Shown: positions 1 to 5,039, counted from the stretch's first letter. The stretch is DNA of 5,039 nt from Modestobacter sp. (GCA_025963425.1 JAOPUQ010000220.1:1-5039), one strand, 5' to 3'. Translations and numbers: made by a program. Notes: generated by a model from the letters alone, not told the origin.

Positions 1-623
1 CGGAAGCCGGGGCGGATCCGCTTGAAGATGCGGGGCACCGTCTCGACGTTGTGCGCCAGCACCTCCGGGCGCGAGGAGAAGACCTCGGCGAGCTGGTCGG
101 GCTCGGCGTTGAAATCCGGGATGAGCAGTTCGACGCCACAGCCGGGGACCGCGGCGTGGATCTGCCGCACCGTCTCGGCGTAGAGCCAGGCCCCGCCGTC
201 GGGCAGGTCGTCACGGGCCACCCCGGTGACCGTGGCGTACCGCAGCCCCATGGTGGCGACGCTCTCGGCCACCCGGCGCGGCTCGTCGGCATCGAAGTCG
301 GCGGGCTTGCCGGTGTCGATCTGGCAGAAGTCGCAGCGCCGGGTGCACTGGTCACCGCCGATGAGGAAGGTGGCCTCGCGGTCTTCCCAGCACTCGTAGA
401 TGTTGGGGCAGCCGGCTTCCTCGCACACGGTGTGCAGGCCCTCGCGGCGCACCAGGGACTTCAGCTCGGTGTACTCCGGACCGGTCTTGAGCTTGGTCTT
501 GATCCATGCGGGCTTGCGCTCGATGGGGGTCTCGCTGTTGCGGACCTCCAGGCGCAGCAGCTTCCGGCCGGCCGGCTCGATCCGGGACGCCGTCTCCGGG
601 GTGGTCGTCGACGCCTCGCTCAT
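1..623 (-). CDS. lipA: Lipoyl synthase LipA, N-terminal 207 residues (3' end off the window)
   Basis: LipA is a cytoplasmic radical-SAM enzyme. It inserts two sulfur atoms into the octanoyl group carried on lipoyl domains of 2-oxoacid dehydrogenases and the glycine cleavage H protein. Both iron-sulfur motifs are visible. The auxiliary cluster is the LipA-specific Cys67, Cys72, Cys78 set in CEEAGCPNIYEC, and the radical-SAM cluster is Cys93, Cys97, Cys100 in CTRRCDFC. Other family-typical stretches are RKPAWIKTKLKTGPEYTEL (37-55), EDREATFLIGGDQ (80-92), TVTGVARDDLPDGGA (131-145) and VELLIPDF (164-171). The frame is open to base 1, so about the last third of a usual 310-340 residue protein is missing. 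The ATG at 623 is chosen because the N-terminus fits actinobacterial LipA. An in-frame GTG at 632 has GGGAG (637-641) four bases upstream and is a real alternative. It lies on the same strand as the repeat-protein gene upstream but is separated from it by a hairpin. lipB is not in the window. The identification is near certain. Confidence 0.97.
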   Translation of the reverse strand, partial: MSEASTTTPETASRIEPAGRKLLRLEVRNSETPIERKPAWIKTKLKTGPEYTELKSLVRREGLHTVCEEAGCPNIYECWEDREATFLIGGDQCTRRCDFCQIDTGKPADFDADEPRRVAESVATMGLRYATVTGVARDDLPDGGAWLYAETVRQIHAAVPGCGVELLIPDFNAEPDQLAEVFSSRPEVLAHNVETVPRIFKRIRPGF

Positions 624-630
624 GGCCAGC

Positions 631-636
631 ACGGTA
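631..636 (-). promoter_or_regulatory. Possible -10 element (TACCGT) for leaderless lipA transcription
   Basis: On the minus strand TACCGT fits the actinobacterial TANNNT -10 pattern and ends seven bases before the ATG at 623. That is the spacing expected if transcription began at the start codon. No recognisable -35 element lies upstream. The same bases could instead be the spacer between GGGAG (637-641) and a GTG start at 632, so this is a tentative call. Confidence 0.25.
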
Positions 637-697
637 CTCCCGGGGCCGGTCGCGCCGGCTCGCCGCCGCAGGTGACGCCCACGCGGCCGGTACGAGA

Positions 698-744
698 ACG
701 GGCCCAGTGCCGCCTCCCGGCCGGGGAGGCGGCACTGGGCCCGT
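698..744 (-). terminator. Strong hairpin, probable terminator of the repeat-protein gene
   Basis: Bases 698-718 and 724-744 are perfectly complementary: a 21-bp, very GC-rich stem with a 5-base loop. It begins 18 bases past the stop codon of the minus-strand gene ending at 763 and ends 75 bases before lipA. No T-run follows on either strand, so it would be an actinobacterial U-poor terminator, or a stabilising or processing structure that limits read-through into lipA. The pairing is seen directly; the terminator role is inferred from position. Confidence 0.75.
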
Positions 745-762
745 CGTCCTCGGGCGCGCGGG

Positions 763-2145
763 TCAGGCCTTGCTGCCCCCGGTCTGGGATCCGTCGTCCG
801 GGCCGGCGGTGGGGGAGTCGTCGGCCGAGGCGGGGGTGTCCGACGCGGGTGTCGGGTGCTGCTCGTCCGGCGCGACCCCCAACTGCGCGGTCTGCGTACC
901 GAGGTCGGTGTCGGGCGGGGTGGCGTCGCCGGGGGCCGACTGGGCCGAGGAGACGGTCTTGCCGCCCTGCGCCTGCGGGCTCTCGGTTCCGCCGGCGGAG
1001 TGGGACGGACTGCTCGGGGAGCTGGGCACGGGATCCTCCCGGTAGCTGGGAACGGGACCGTCGCCGGTCGGCGCCGGGGTCCAGGGGTCGTCGGTGGTCT
1101 TCTTGCGCAGGACGACGGCGACACCTGCCACGACGGCCAGCACGGCCAGCAGCCACGGCCAGCGGCGCGGCGGCGGCTGCTCGATTCCCACCCGGCGCTT
1201 GACCGTGGTGGCGGTCGCGACGGCCCGCTCGGTGGCCTGCTTGCGGGCCTTGATGGTCGCCTTCTCCAGCTCGACGCGCCGCTTCCGGGCCTTCTCGGCC
1301 AGCTTGTCGGCCTTCTTGCCCAGCTGCTCGGCCTTGGCGCTGGCCGCCTTGGCATTGGCCTCGGCAGCCGCCCGCAGGGCCACCGCCGTGAGGGCGGCCT
1401 GCTCGCGGGCGGTCTCCGCGGCGGCGAGCGCGGCGTTGCCCGCTGCAGCGGACTGGACCGCGGCCGAGGTCAGCGAGCCCCGGGCACTCTCCAGCACCGG
1501 CGTCGCGGCCCCTCGGGCGGCGGCGACCCGCGGAGCCGCGTACGCGGCCGCAGCGGAGCCGGCGGCCTCCAGCCGGGGGCCGGCGGCGTCCAGGGCGGCC
1601 TCCAGCCGGGGACCGGCGGTGGCGACCGCATGCTCGATGTTGGCCCGGGTGGCCCGGGCAGCTGCCTCCAGCGTCGGCCCGGCCGCCTCGCGGGCGGCTT
1701 CGATGCGCGGGACGGCGGCGGCGAGGGCGAGGTCGATGTTCGCCCGGGCGGTCTTGCCCGCCGCCTCCCACCGGGGGACGACGTCGGCCGCGTACGCCTT
1801 GTGGGCGGCTTCGAGGTGCGGGGCGAGGGTCTTCTGGGCGGCCTCGATGCGGGGCGCGAGGGTCTTCTGCGCCGCCTCGACCGTCTTCTGGGCGGCCTCG
1901 ACGCGCGGCTCGATCGCCTCGAGGGCGGCGTCCAGACGGGGGCCGATCGCGGCCACCGCGGCCTCCACCCGGGGGGCGAGGTCGGCGGCGTAGGCCTTCT
2001 GGGCCGCCTTGGCGGCCGCCTCCACCCGCGGGCCGAGTTGCTCCGCCGTCGCGCGCCCGGCCTCGGTCACCGCCGTGCCGATGTGGGCAAAGCCCTCCTG
2101 GAACTCGGCACCGATGACCTGGGCCCGGCTCTTCTTGCGGAACAC
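763..2145 (-). CDS. Membrane-anchored Ala-rich protein with apolipoprotein-like 11/22-residue Pro-punctuated repeats
   Basis: I do not recognise a characterised function. The start is GTG at 2145 (460 residues), beginning (V/M)FRKKSRAQVIGAEFQEGF. It has a perfect GGAGGT seven bases upstream, whereas the longer frame from 2205 shows no such site and its extra 20 residues look like leader sequence. Residues 1-38 form a short amphipathic head. Residues 39-216 repeat units like APRVEAA, GPRLEAA and AQKTLAPRIEAA, with prolines at 39, 58, 69, 80, 98, 109, 124, 146, 157, 179, 190, 205 and 216, mostly 11 or 22 apart. Residues 230-317 are Ala-rich helix that becomes strongly basic (KKADKLAEKARKRR). 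Residues 330-347 (PWLLAVLAVVAGVAVVL) are one membrane helix with Arg/Lys on both sides. Residues 350-460 are a disordered Ser/Thr/Pro tail with 16 acidic and 3 basic residues. There is no signal peptide. The layout recalls actinobacterial DUF5324-type proteins with APR repeats before a single helix; I recall that similarity and have not tested it. It is transcribed divergently from the oxidoreductase gene and followed by a strong hairpin. Confidence 0.85.
   Translation of the reverse strand: MFRKKSRAQVIGAEFQEGFAHIGTAVTEAGRATAEQLGPRVEAAAKAAQKAYAADLAPRVEAAVAAIGPRLDAALEAIEPRVEAAQKTVEAAQKTLAPRIEAAQKTLAPHLEAAHKAYAADVVPRWEAAGKTARANIDLALAAAVPRIEAAREAAGPTLEAAARATRANIEHAVATAGPRLEAALDAAGPRLEAAGSAAAAYAAPRVAAARGAATPVLESARGSLTSAAVQSAAAGNAALAAAETAREQAALTAVALRAAAEANAKAASAKAEQLGKKADKLAEKARKRRVELEKATIKARKQATERAVATATTVKRRVGIEQPPPRRWPWLLAVLAVVAGVAVVLRKKTTDDPWTPAPTGDGPVPSYREDPVPSSPSSPSHSAGGTESPQAQGGKTVSSAQSAPGDATPPDTDLGTQTAQLGVAPDEQHPTPASDTPASADDSPTAGPDDGSQTGGSKA
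1105..1158 (-). other. Single transmembrane helix within the repeat protein
   Basis: Residues 330-347 of the 460-residue protein are uninterrupted by charge: PWLLAVLAVVAGVAVVL. RR precedes them and RKK follows. This is the only segment in the protein hydrophobic enough to cross a membrane. Because both flanks are basic, the positive-inside rule gives no firm topology. The much larger basic load on the N-terminal side (residues 271-318) and the acidic tail favour the repeats inside the cytoplasm and the tail outside. The topology is an inference. Confidence 0.8.
1498..2031 (-). repeat. Coding tandem-repeat tract, 33-bp (11-codon) periodicity
   Basis: This part of the gene encodes residues 39-216. 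Several near-exact copies are visible in the DNA. The 14-mer GCGAGGGTCTTCTG occurs at 1823-1836 and 1856-1869, 33 bases apart. GTCTTCTGGGCGGCCTCGA occurs at 1829-1847 and 1883-1901, 54 bases apart. GGCGGCCTCCAGCCGGGG occurs at 1561-1578 and 1594-1611, again 33 apart. All offsets are multiples of three, so copies stay in frame. This suggests growth of the repeat by unequal exchange or slippage, with selection for an 11-residue unit. Confidence 0.8.
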
Positions 2146-2152
2146 TGGCAGC

Positions 2153-2158
2153 ACCTCC
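2153..2158 (-). promoter_or_regulatory. Ribosome binding site GGAGGT that sets the start at GTG 2145
   Basis: The minus strand reads GGAGGT, a six-base match to the anti-Shine-Dalgarno core, followed by a seven-base spacer (GCTGCCA) and GTG at 2145-2143. Nothing comparable precedes the ATG at 2205, so this site decides the start and shortens the longest frame by 20 codons. Confidence 0.85.
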
Positions 2159-2162
2159 GAGT

Positions 2163-2179
2163 TGATCGTCTCGCGATCA
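2163..2179 (-). promoter_or_regulatory. Dyad TGATCG-N5-CGATCA just upstream of the ribosome binding site
   Basis: Bases 2163-2168 and 2174-2179 form a perfect 6-bp inverted repeat around a 5-base centre, ending four bases from the GGAGGT site. It could be an operator half-site pair for a dimeric regulator, or a small hairpin next to the ribosome binding site. A 6-bp dyad can arise by chance, so only its position supports a role. I see no convincing -10/-35 pair for the minus-strand gene in the rest of this 119-base divergent gap. Confidence 0.35.
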
Positions 2180-2250
2180 TCCTGCCCGTCATCGGCTGTG
2201 GGCACACCCCGGGGGCGCGGATGTCTCGGGCGAGCGGCGCCGGACCTGGT

Positions 2251-2256
2251 TAGCGT
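2251..2256 (+). promoter_or_regulatory. Probable -10 element TAGCGT for leaderless transcription of the oxidoreductase
   Basis: TAGCGT matches the actinobacterial TANNNT -10 pattern (TAGNNT form). It ends eight bases before GTG 2265. The intervening bases TCCTCCCC hold no ribosome binding site on this strand. Together these fit a transcript beginning at or next to the start codon. No good -35 is seen, which is common for such promoters. The promoter call is inferred from sequence only. Confidence 0.5.
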
Positions 2257-2264
2257 TCCTCCCC

Positions 2265-3194
2265 GTGCAGCTACGGATCTTCACCGAACCTCAGATGGGC
2301 GCCACCTACGACGACCTGCTCGCGGTCGCCCGGCGGACGGAGGAGACCGGCTTCGACGCCTTCTTCCGCTCCGACCACTACCTGACCATGGGCGGCGACG
2401 GGCTGCCCGGCCCGACCGACGCGTGGGTGACCCTGGGCGGCCTGGCCCGGGAGACCAGCCGGATCCGGCTGGGCACCCTGATGACCGCCGCCACCTTCCG
2501 GCTGCCCGGGCCGCTGGCCATCTCGGTCGCGCAGGTGGACCAGATGAGCGGCGGCCGGGTGGAGCTGGGCATCGGGGCGGGCTGGTTCGCCCAGGAGCAC
2601 GCGGCTTACGGCATCCCGTTCCCCGAGCTGGGCGAGCGGTTCGACCGCTACGAGGAACAGCTGGCGGTGATCACCGGGCTGTGGAGGACGCCGGCGGGGA
2701 AGACCTTCGACTTCGCCGGGGACCACTACCAGCTCAGCGGCTCCCCGGCGTTGCCCAAGCCGGTCCAGGACGGCGGCGTGCCGATCCTCGTGGGCGGTCG
2801 CGGCAAGTCGCGGACCCCGCGCCTGGCGGCCCGCTACGCGAGTGAGTTCAACGTCCCGTTCGCCTCGGCGACCGACAACGCCCAGCTGTTCGACGGCGTC
2901 CGGGCGGCGTGCGACGAGGCCGGCCGGGACCCGTCCTCGCTGGTCTACAGCTCCGCCCTGGTCCTGTGCGTGGGCAGGGACGACGCGGAGGTGGCCCGCC
3001 GGGCGGCGGCCATCGGCCGGGACGCCGACGAGCTGCGGGCCAACGGGGTGGCCGGCAGCCCGGCCGAGGCCGTCGACGTGCTCGGCCGCTACGCCGAGGC
3101 CGGGGCGACCCGGGTCTACCTGCAGGTGCTCGACCTCGCCGACCTGGACCACCTGGACCTGGTCGCCGCCGAGGTCGCTCCGCAGCTGGGCTGA
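2265..3194 (+). CDS. LLM-class F420-dependent oxidoreductase (Rv1855c-like)
   Basis: This is a 309-residue soluble protein of the bacterial luciferase-like (TIM-barrel) superfamily, in the group that normally uses coenzyme F420 for hydride transfer. Visible family features are the N-terminal strand MQLRIFTEPQ; FDAFFRSDHYL (30-40), with the conserved SDHY by the cofactor pocket; RIRLGTLMTAATFRLPGPLA (67-86); GGRVELGIGAGWFAQEH (96-112), the usual GR-E-GIGAGW phosphate-binding region; ERFDRYEEQL (124-133); VPILVGGRGK (172-181); and a C-terminal GSPAEAVDVLGRYAEAGATRV (264-284). Length and completeness are normal. The opening IFTEPQ and the overall pattern suggest the family named after M. tuberculosis Rv1855c; that subgroup call is from memory. 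The substrate cannot be read from the sequence. GTG 2265 is chosen because the first barrel strand starts immediately after it. The gene stands alone, divergent from the repeat protein and convergent with the nucleotidyltransferase. Confidence 0.93.
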   Translation: MQLRIFTEPQMGATYDDLLAVARRTEETGFDAFFRSDHYLTMGGDGLPGPTDAWVTLGGLARETSRIRLGTLMTAATFRLPGPLAISVAQVDQMSGGRVELGIGAGWFAQEHAAYGIPFPELGERFDRYEEQLAVITGLWRTPAGKTFDFAGDHYQLSGSPALPKPVQDGGVPILVGGRGKSRTPRLAARYASEFNVPFASATDNAQLFDGVRAACDEAGRDPSSLVYSSALVLCVGRDDAEVARRAAAIGRDADELRANGVAGSPAEAVDVLGRYAEAGATRVYLQVLDLADLDHLDLVAAEVAPQLG

Positions 3195-3202
3195 CGGGGT
3201 GA

Positions 3203-3236
3203 GGTGCTGCTGCCGGGGATGCCCGGCAGCAGCACC
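3203..3236. terminator. Bidirectional hairpin terminator between convergent genes
   Basis: Bases 3203-3217 (GGTGCTGCTGCCGGG) pair perfectly with 3222-3236 around a 4-base loop: a 15-bp stem. It starts 8 bases after the oxidoreductase stop and ends 9 bases from the stop of the minus-strand nucleotidyltransferase, so it fills the 51-base convergent gap. No T-run follows on either side. The position strongly suggests shared termination in both directions. Confidence 0.8.
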
Positions 3237-3245
3237 GCGCTGGGC

Positions 3246-4064
3246 TCAGCGCAGCTGGTCGTCCAGCGGCACGAGCGCGGAGCGGGAGCTGAGCCAGGTG
3301 TTGGCCCGATCCAGGTCGCTCTCGAAGTCGACCTCGACGGCGGAGAAGCGCGAGATGTCCAGCGGCCGGAAGCGCACCCCGGCCTGCTGGATCGCGGTCT
3401 CCATGCCGCGCTCGAAGTAATCGCTGGCCGCGCAGGCCGCCAGGTGCTCGACCAGGACCGGCTTGTCGGCGGCGGAGACGTAGTTGATGCCGACCGCCTC
3501 GCCCAGCCCGCCGACGACGCCCTTGGACAGCTCGGCGATGAACCCGTTGGCGTCCAGGGTGTACTTCACCTCCTCGTCGGCCACCGTGGCGGTGTCCACG
3601 CAGACGAAACTCTGGTCGGCCGCCACGAAGGCCGTCGTCTGGTCCAGGACCGCGGGGTCGAACACCACGTCGCCGTTGAGCCACAGCACGCCGCCGGGCG
3701 GCGAGGTACGCAGCGCCCGGAGCAGGCTCTTGGAGGTGTTCGTGCTGGCGAACTCGGGGTTGAAGGCGTACAGCAGGTCCGGCTGGGCGCGCATCACCCG
3801 CTTGCTCCGGTAGCCGACGACCACGGTGACCCGCGACGCTGAGCCGAAGACCTCGCGGATGCCGTCCAGCTGCTGCTGCATGATGCTGCGGCCGTCCATC
3901 AGCGGGGTCAGCGGCTTGGGCAGCGAGCGGCCCAGCCGGGTGCCCATCCCCGCGGCGAGGATCACCACCTGCGGCGCGTCCACGACGTCCGCGGCGGGGC
4001 GCCCAGCTGCCGGACGCGTCCGGTCGTCGCGGGCGTCGGTCTGGATCGGGTCAGCTGTGCGCAT
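3246..4064 (-). CDS. LicC-like NTP transferase (sugar/polyol/choline-phosphate nucleotidyltransferase)
   Basis: A cytoplasmic enzyme predicted to join a nucleoside triphosphate, probably CTP, to a phosphorylated small molecule, giving an NDP-activated building block. With ATG at 4064 it has 272 residues. A variable, probably disordered head (1-30) precedes VVILAAGMGTRLGRSLPKPL (about 33-52), the nucleotide-binding signature of the GT-A-like fold with its GxGTR loop and PKPL lysine. VTVVVGY (79-85), NTSKSLLRAL (109-118) and LNGDVVF (129-135, with the metal-binding Asp) follow. The C-terminal AVEVDFESDLDRANTWL (242-258) carries the second acidic motif seen in the phosphocholine/inositol-phosphate cytidylyltransferase group. 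GAGGAG lies six bases before ATG 4064 but abuts ATG 4070, so 4064 is preferred; 4070 would add two residues. It overlaps the TagF-like gene by 14 bases, implying coupled translation and a shared pathway. The nucleotide and acceptor are not determined by the sequence: choline-P, glycerol-P, ribitol-P, inositol-P and sugar-1-P are all possible. Confidence 0.9.
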   Translation of the reverse strand: MRTADPIQTDARDDRTRPAAGRPAADVVDAPQVVILAAGMGTRLGRSLPKPLTPLMDGRSIMQQQLDGIREVFGSASRVTVVVGYRSKRVMRAQPDLLYAFNPEFASTNTSKSLLRALRTSPPGGVLWLNGDVVFDPAVLDQTTAFVAADQSFVCVDTATVADEEVKYTLDANGFIAELSKGVVGGLGEAVGINYVSAADKPVLVEHLAACAASDYFERGMETAIQQAGVRFRPLDISRFSAVEVDFESDLDRANTWLSSRSALVPLDDQLR

Positions 4065-5039
4065 GCTCATCTCCTCGGGTGGTCGGGTGGACGCGAACGG
4101 CGTCCGGAGCGCCGGCGGGGGGAGCCGTCGGGAAGACGATCTCGAGGACGCGGTCGGTGGCGTGGCCGTCCTCGAGGGAGCAGAAGGTGTTCCGGAACCG
4201 GGTGTACCGCTCGGTCGGCTGCCAGTCCGGCCCCAGTTCGGCGATCGCGGCGAGCACCTCCTCGCTGGCGGTGAGCAGCGGACCGGGGGCGGCCTCGGCC
4301 AGGTCGAAGTAGAAGCCCCGCAGCTCGTCGCGGAAGTAGGGCAGGTCGTAGGTGAAGTGGACGATCGGCTTTCCGGTGATCGCGAAGTCGAACATCGTGG
4401 AGCTGTAGTCGGTCACCAGCACGTCGGCGGCCAGGTACAGGTAGCGGATGTCCGGGTAGCGGGACACGTCGCGGATCGGAGCGCCCTCGGCGACCTCCAG
4501 GCGGTCGGAGACCATGCCGTGCAACCGCAGCAGCAGGACGTGGTCCTCACCCAGGTCCCGGGCGAACTCGCCCAGGTCCAGCGGAAAGGAGAAGTCCGGG
4601 CTGTCGGCGGAGAACACCAGGTCGTCCCGCCACGTCGGGGTGTAGAGAACGGCGGTGACGCCGTCGGCGATCCCGAGCTCCGCCCGGACCTCGGCGCGCA
4701 GCCGCTCCCGCTCGGGGGAGCTCAGCACGTCGTTGCGCGGATAGCCGGTCTCGTGGACCGGACGGTCGAAGCCGAAGGCCTTCCGGAACCGGGGCGTGCT
4801 CGCCGCATTCGGCGACAGCAGGTGATCCCAGCGGGCGATGTCCTGGTCGAGGTAGGCCAGCCGGCCCTCCGGCGCCCAGAAGACGTCGTTGTGGATCCGC
4901 TTGAGCGGCGTCCCGTGCCAGGTCTGCAGGTAGGTCGTGCCCGGGCGCTTGTCCCAGTCCAGCGCGAGATGGTCGTTGGACACGACGACGTCGGCGGACT
5001 CCAGCGCGGCCCGGCCCTCGGCGCTGCCGTGGACGACCG
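4051..5039 (-). CDS. TagF-like CDP-glycerol glycerophosphotransferase family protein, C-terminal 328 residues (5' end off the window)
   Basis: The frame is open to the right edge, so the visible GTG at 4983 is an internal valine codon and not the start: VVHGSAEGRAALESADVVV precedes SNDHLALDW in frame. Enzymes of this family (Glyphos_transf, GT-B fold, membrane-associated on the cytoplasmic side) transfer or polymerise polyol-phosphate from CDP-glycerol or CDP-ribitol in teichoic-acid and capsule synthesis. Numbering from the first visible codon, motifs are QTWHGTPLKRI (38-48), TGYPRND (97-103), VLYTPTWRDD (130-139), LLLRLHG (168-174), and ADVLVTDYSSTMFDFAITGKPIVHF (204-228). His41 and His173 probably match the two histidines known to be essential in TagF; their spacing, 132 residues, is close to that in TagF proteins. 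The C-terminal 26 residues are a Pro/Ala-rich tail without motifs. Its end overlaps the nucleotidyltransferase start by 14 bases. The family is certain; the polyol and whether it primes or polymerises are not. Confidence 0.93.
   Translation of the reverse strand, partial: VVHGSAEGRAALESADVVVSNDHLALDWDKRPGTTYLQTWHGTPLKRIHNDVFWAPEGRLAYLDQDIARWDHLLSPNAASTPRFRKAFGFDRPVHETGYPRNDVLSSPERERLRAEVRAELGIADGVTAVLYTPTWRDDLVFSADSPDFSFPLDLGEFARDLGEDHVLLLRLHGMVSDRLEVAEGAPIRDVSRYPDIRYLYLAADVLVTDYSSTMFDFAITGKPIVHFTYDLPYFRDELRGFYFDLAEAAPGPLLTASEEVLAAIAELGPDWQPTERYTRFRNTFCSLEDGHATDRVLEIVFPTAPPAGAPDAVRVHPTTRGDEHAHS
4071..4076 (-). promoter_or_regulatory. Ribosome binding site GAGGAG inside the upstream gene, deciding ATG 4064
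   Basis: The minus strand reads GAGGAG, then ATGAGC, then ATG. The site touches the first ATG (4070) with no spacer but stands six bases from the second (4064), so initiation should occur at 4064. It lies within the last codons of the TagF-like gene, as expected for translational coupling. Confidence 0.75.

Noticed and set aside
51..1202. Plus-strand 383-codon frame across lipA and the hairpin
   Set aside because: It is antisense to unmistakable LipA codons and reads through an intergenic terminator; its composition is typical of a shadow frame.
620..1771. Minus-strand 383-codon frame overlapping the repeat-protein gene
   Set aside because: It is a frame-shifted reading of the same DNA, Arg/Gly/Pro-rich with no domain, while the 763-2145 frame has a ribosome binding site, repeats and a membrane helix.
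1498..2031. CRISPR-like or intergenic tandem array
   Set aside because: The repeats are in frame, imperfect, without spacers, and lie within a well-supported coding gene.
2159..2200. ATGACG-N16-GACGAT as a -35/-10 pair for the minus-strand gene
   Set aside because: The -10 match is poor, and the implied transcript start would fall on the ribosome binding site.
856..2253. Long plus-strand frames of 465 and 299 codons opposite the repeat-protein gene
   Set aside because: They mirror the minus-strand gene in very GC-rich DNA with few stops. Their Gly/Arg- or Ala/Ser-rich repeats are the antisense image of its repeat, with no ribosome binding site or family motif.
2271..3152. Minus-strand 293-codon frame opposite the oxidoreductase
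   Set aside because: The plus strand encodes a complete luciferase-like enzyme with conserved motifs; the opposite frame is low-complexity and motif-free.
3204..3842. Plus-strand 212-codon frame opposite the nucleotidyltransferase
   Set aside because: It begins inside the terminator hairpin and is antisense to the GxGTR/PKPL enzyme; it has no ribosome binding site or motif.
4981..4983. GTG at 4983 as the start of the TagF-like protein
   Set aside because: The same frame continues with sensible family-like sequence to the window edge, and a 310-residue protein would lack the N-terminal half of the GT-B fold.

Overview
The window is very GC-rich, with codon third positions almost always G or C. 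It looks like chromosomal DNA of a high-GC actinobacterium. A Geodermatophilaceae-type genome (Blastococcus, Modestobacter, Geodermatophilus) is my guess from the LipA sequence and the coding style; no marker settles it. I see no tRNA, rRNA, CRISPR array, insertion sequence or phage gene. Nearly all the DNA is accounted for by five protein genes, two of them cut by the window edges, and three short intergenic gaps.

Layout from left to right. (1) Bases 1-623, minus strand: the N-terminal two thirds of lipoyl synthase LipA, with its start inside the window and its C-terminus off the left edge. (2) Bases 624-762: a gap with a 21-bp perfect hairpin that probably terminates the next gene. (3) Bases 763-2145, minus strand: an unusual protein of about 460 residues. 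It has a long Ala-rich, Pro-punctuated 11/22-residue amphipathic repeat, a basic helical stretch, one membrane helix and an acidic Ser/Pro-rich tail. A strong ribosome binding site places its start at a GTG inside the longest open frame. (4) Bases 2146-2264: a divergent intergenic region with a small dyad and a probable leaderless promoter. (5) Bases 2265-3194, plus strand: an F420-dependent luciferase-like oxidoreductase. (6) Bases 3195-3245: a convergent gap almost filled by a 15-bp hairpin. (7) Bases 3246-4064, minus strand: a LicC-like sugar/polyol-phosphate nucleotidyltransferase. (8) Bases 4051-5039, minus strand: the C-terminal part of a TagF-like CDP-glycerol glycerophosphotransferase family protein. 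It overlaps gene 7 by 14 bases and runs off the right edge.

The last two genes form a translationally coupled pair. They plausibly make an activated CDP-polyol or similar precursor and polymerise or transfer it into a phosphate-containing cell-wall or capsular glycopolymer. LipA and the oxidoreductase are ordinary metabolic genes. The most unusual item is the repeat protein at 763-2145. Its apolipoprotein-like helical periodicity, set before a single membrane helix, suggests a membrane-surface or cell-envelope role, but its function is unknown. I found no convincing sign of a wholly new multi-gene system.
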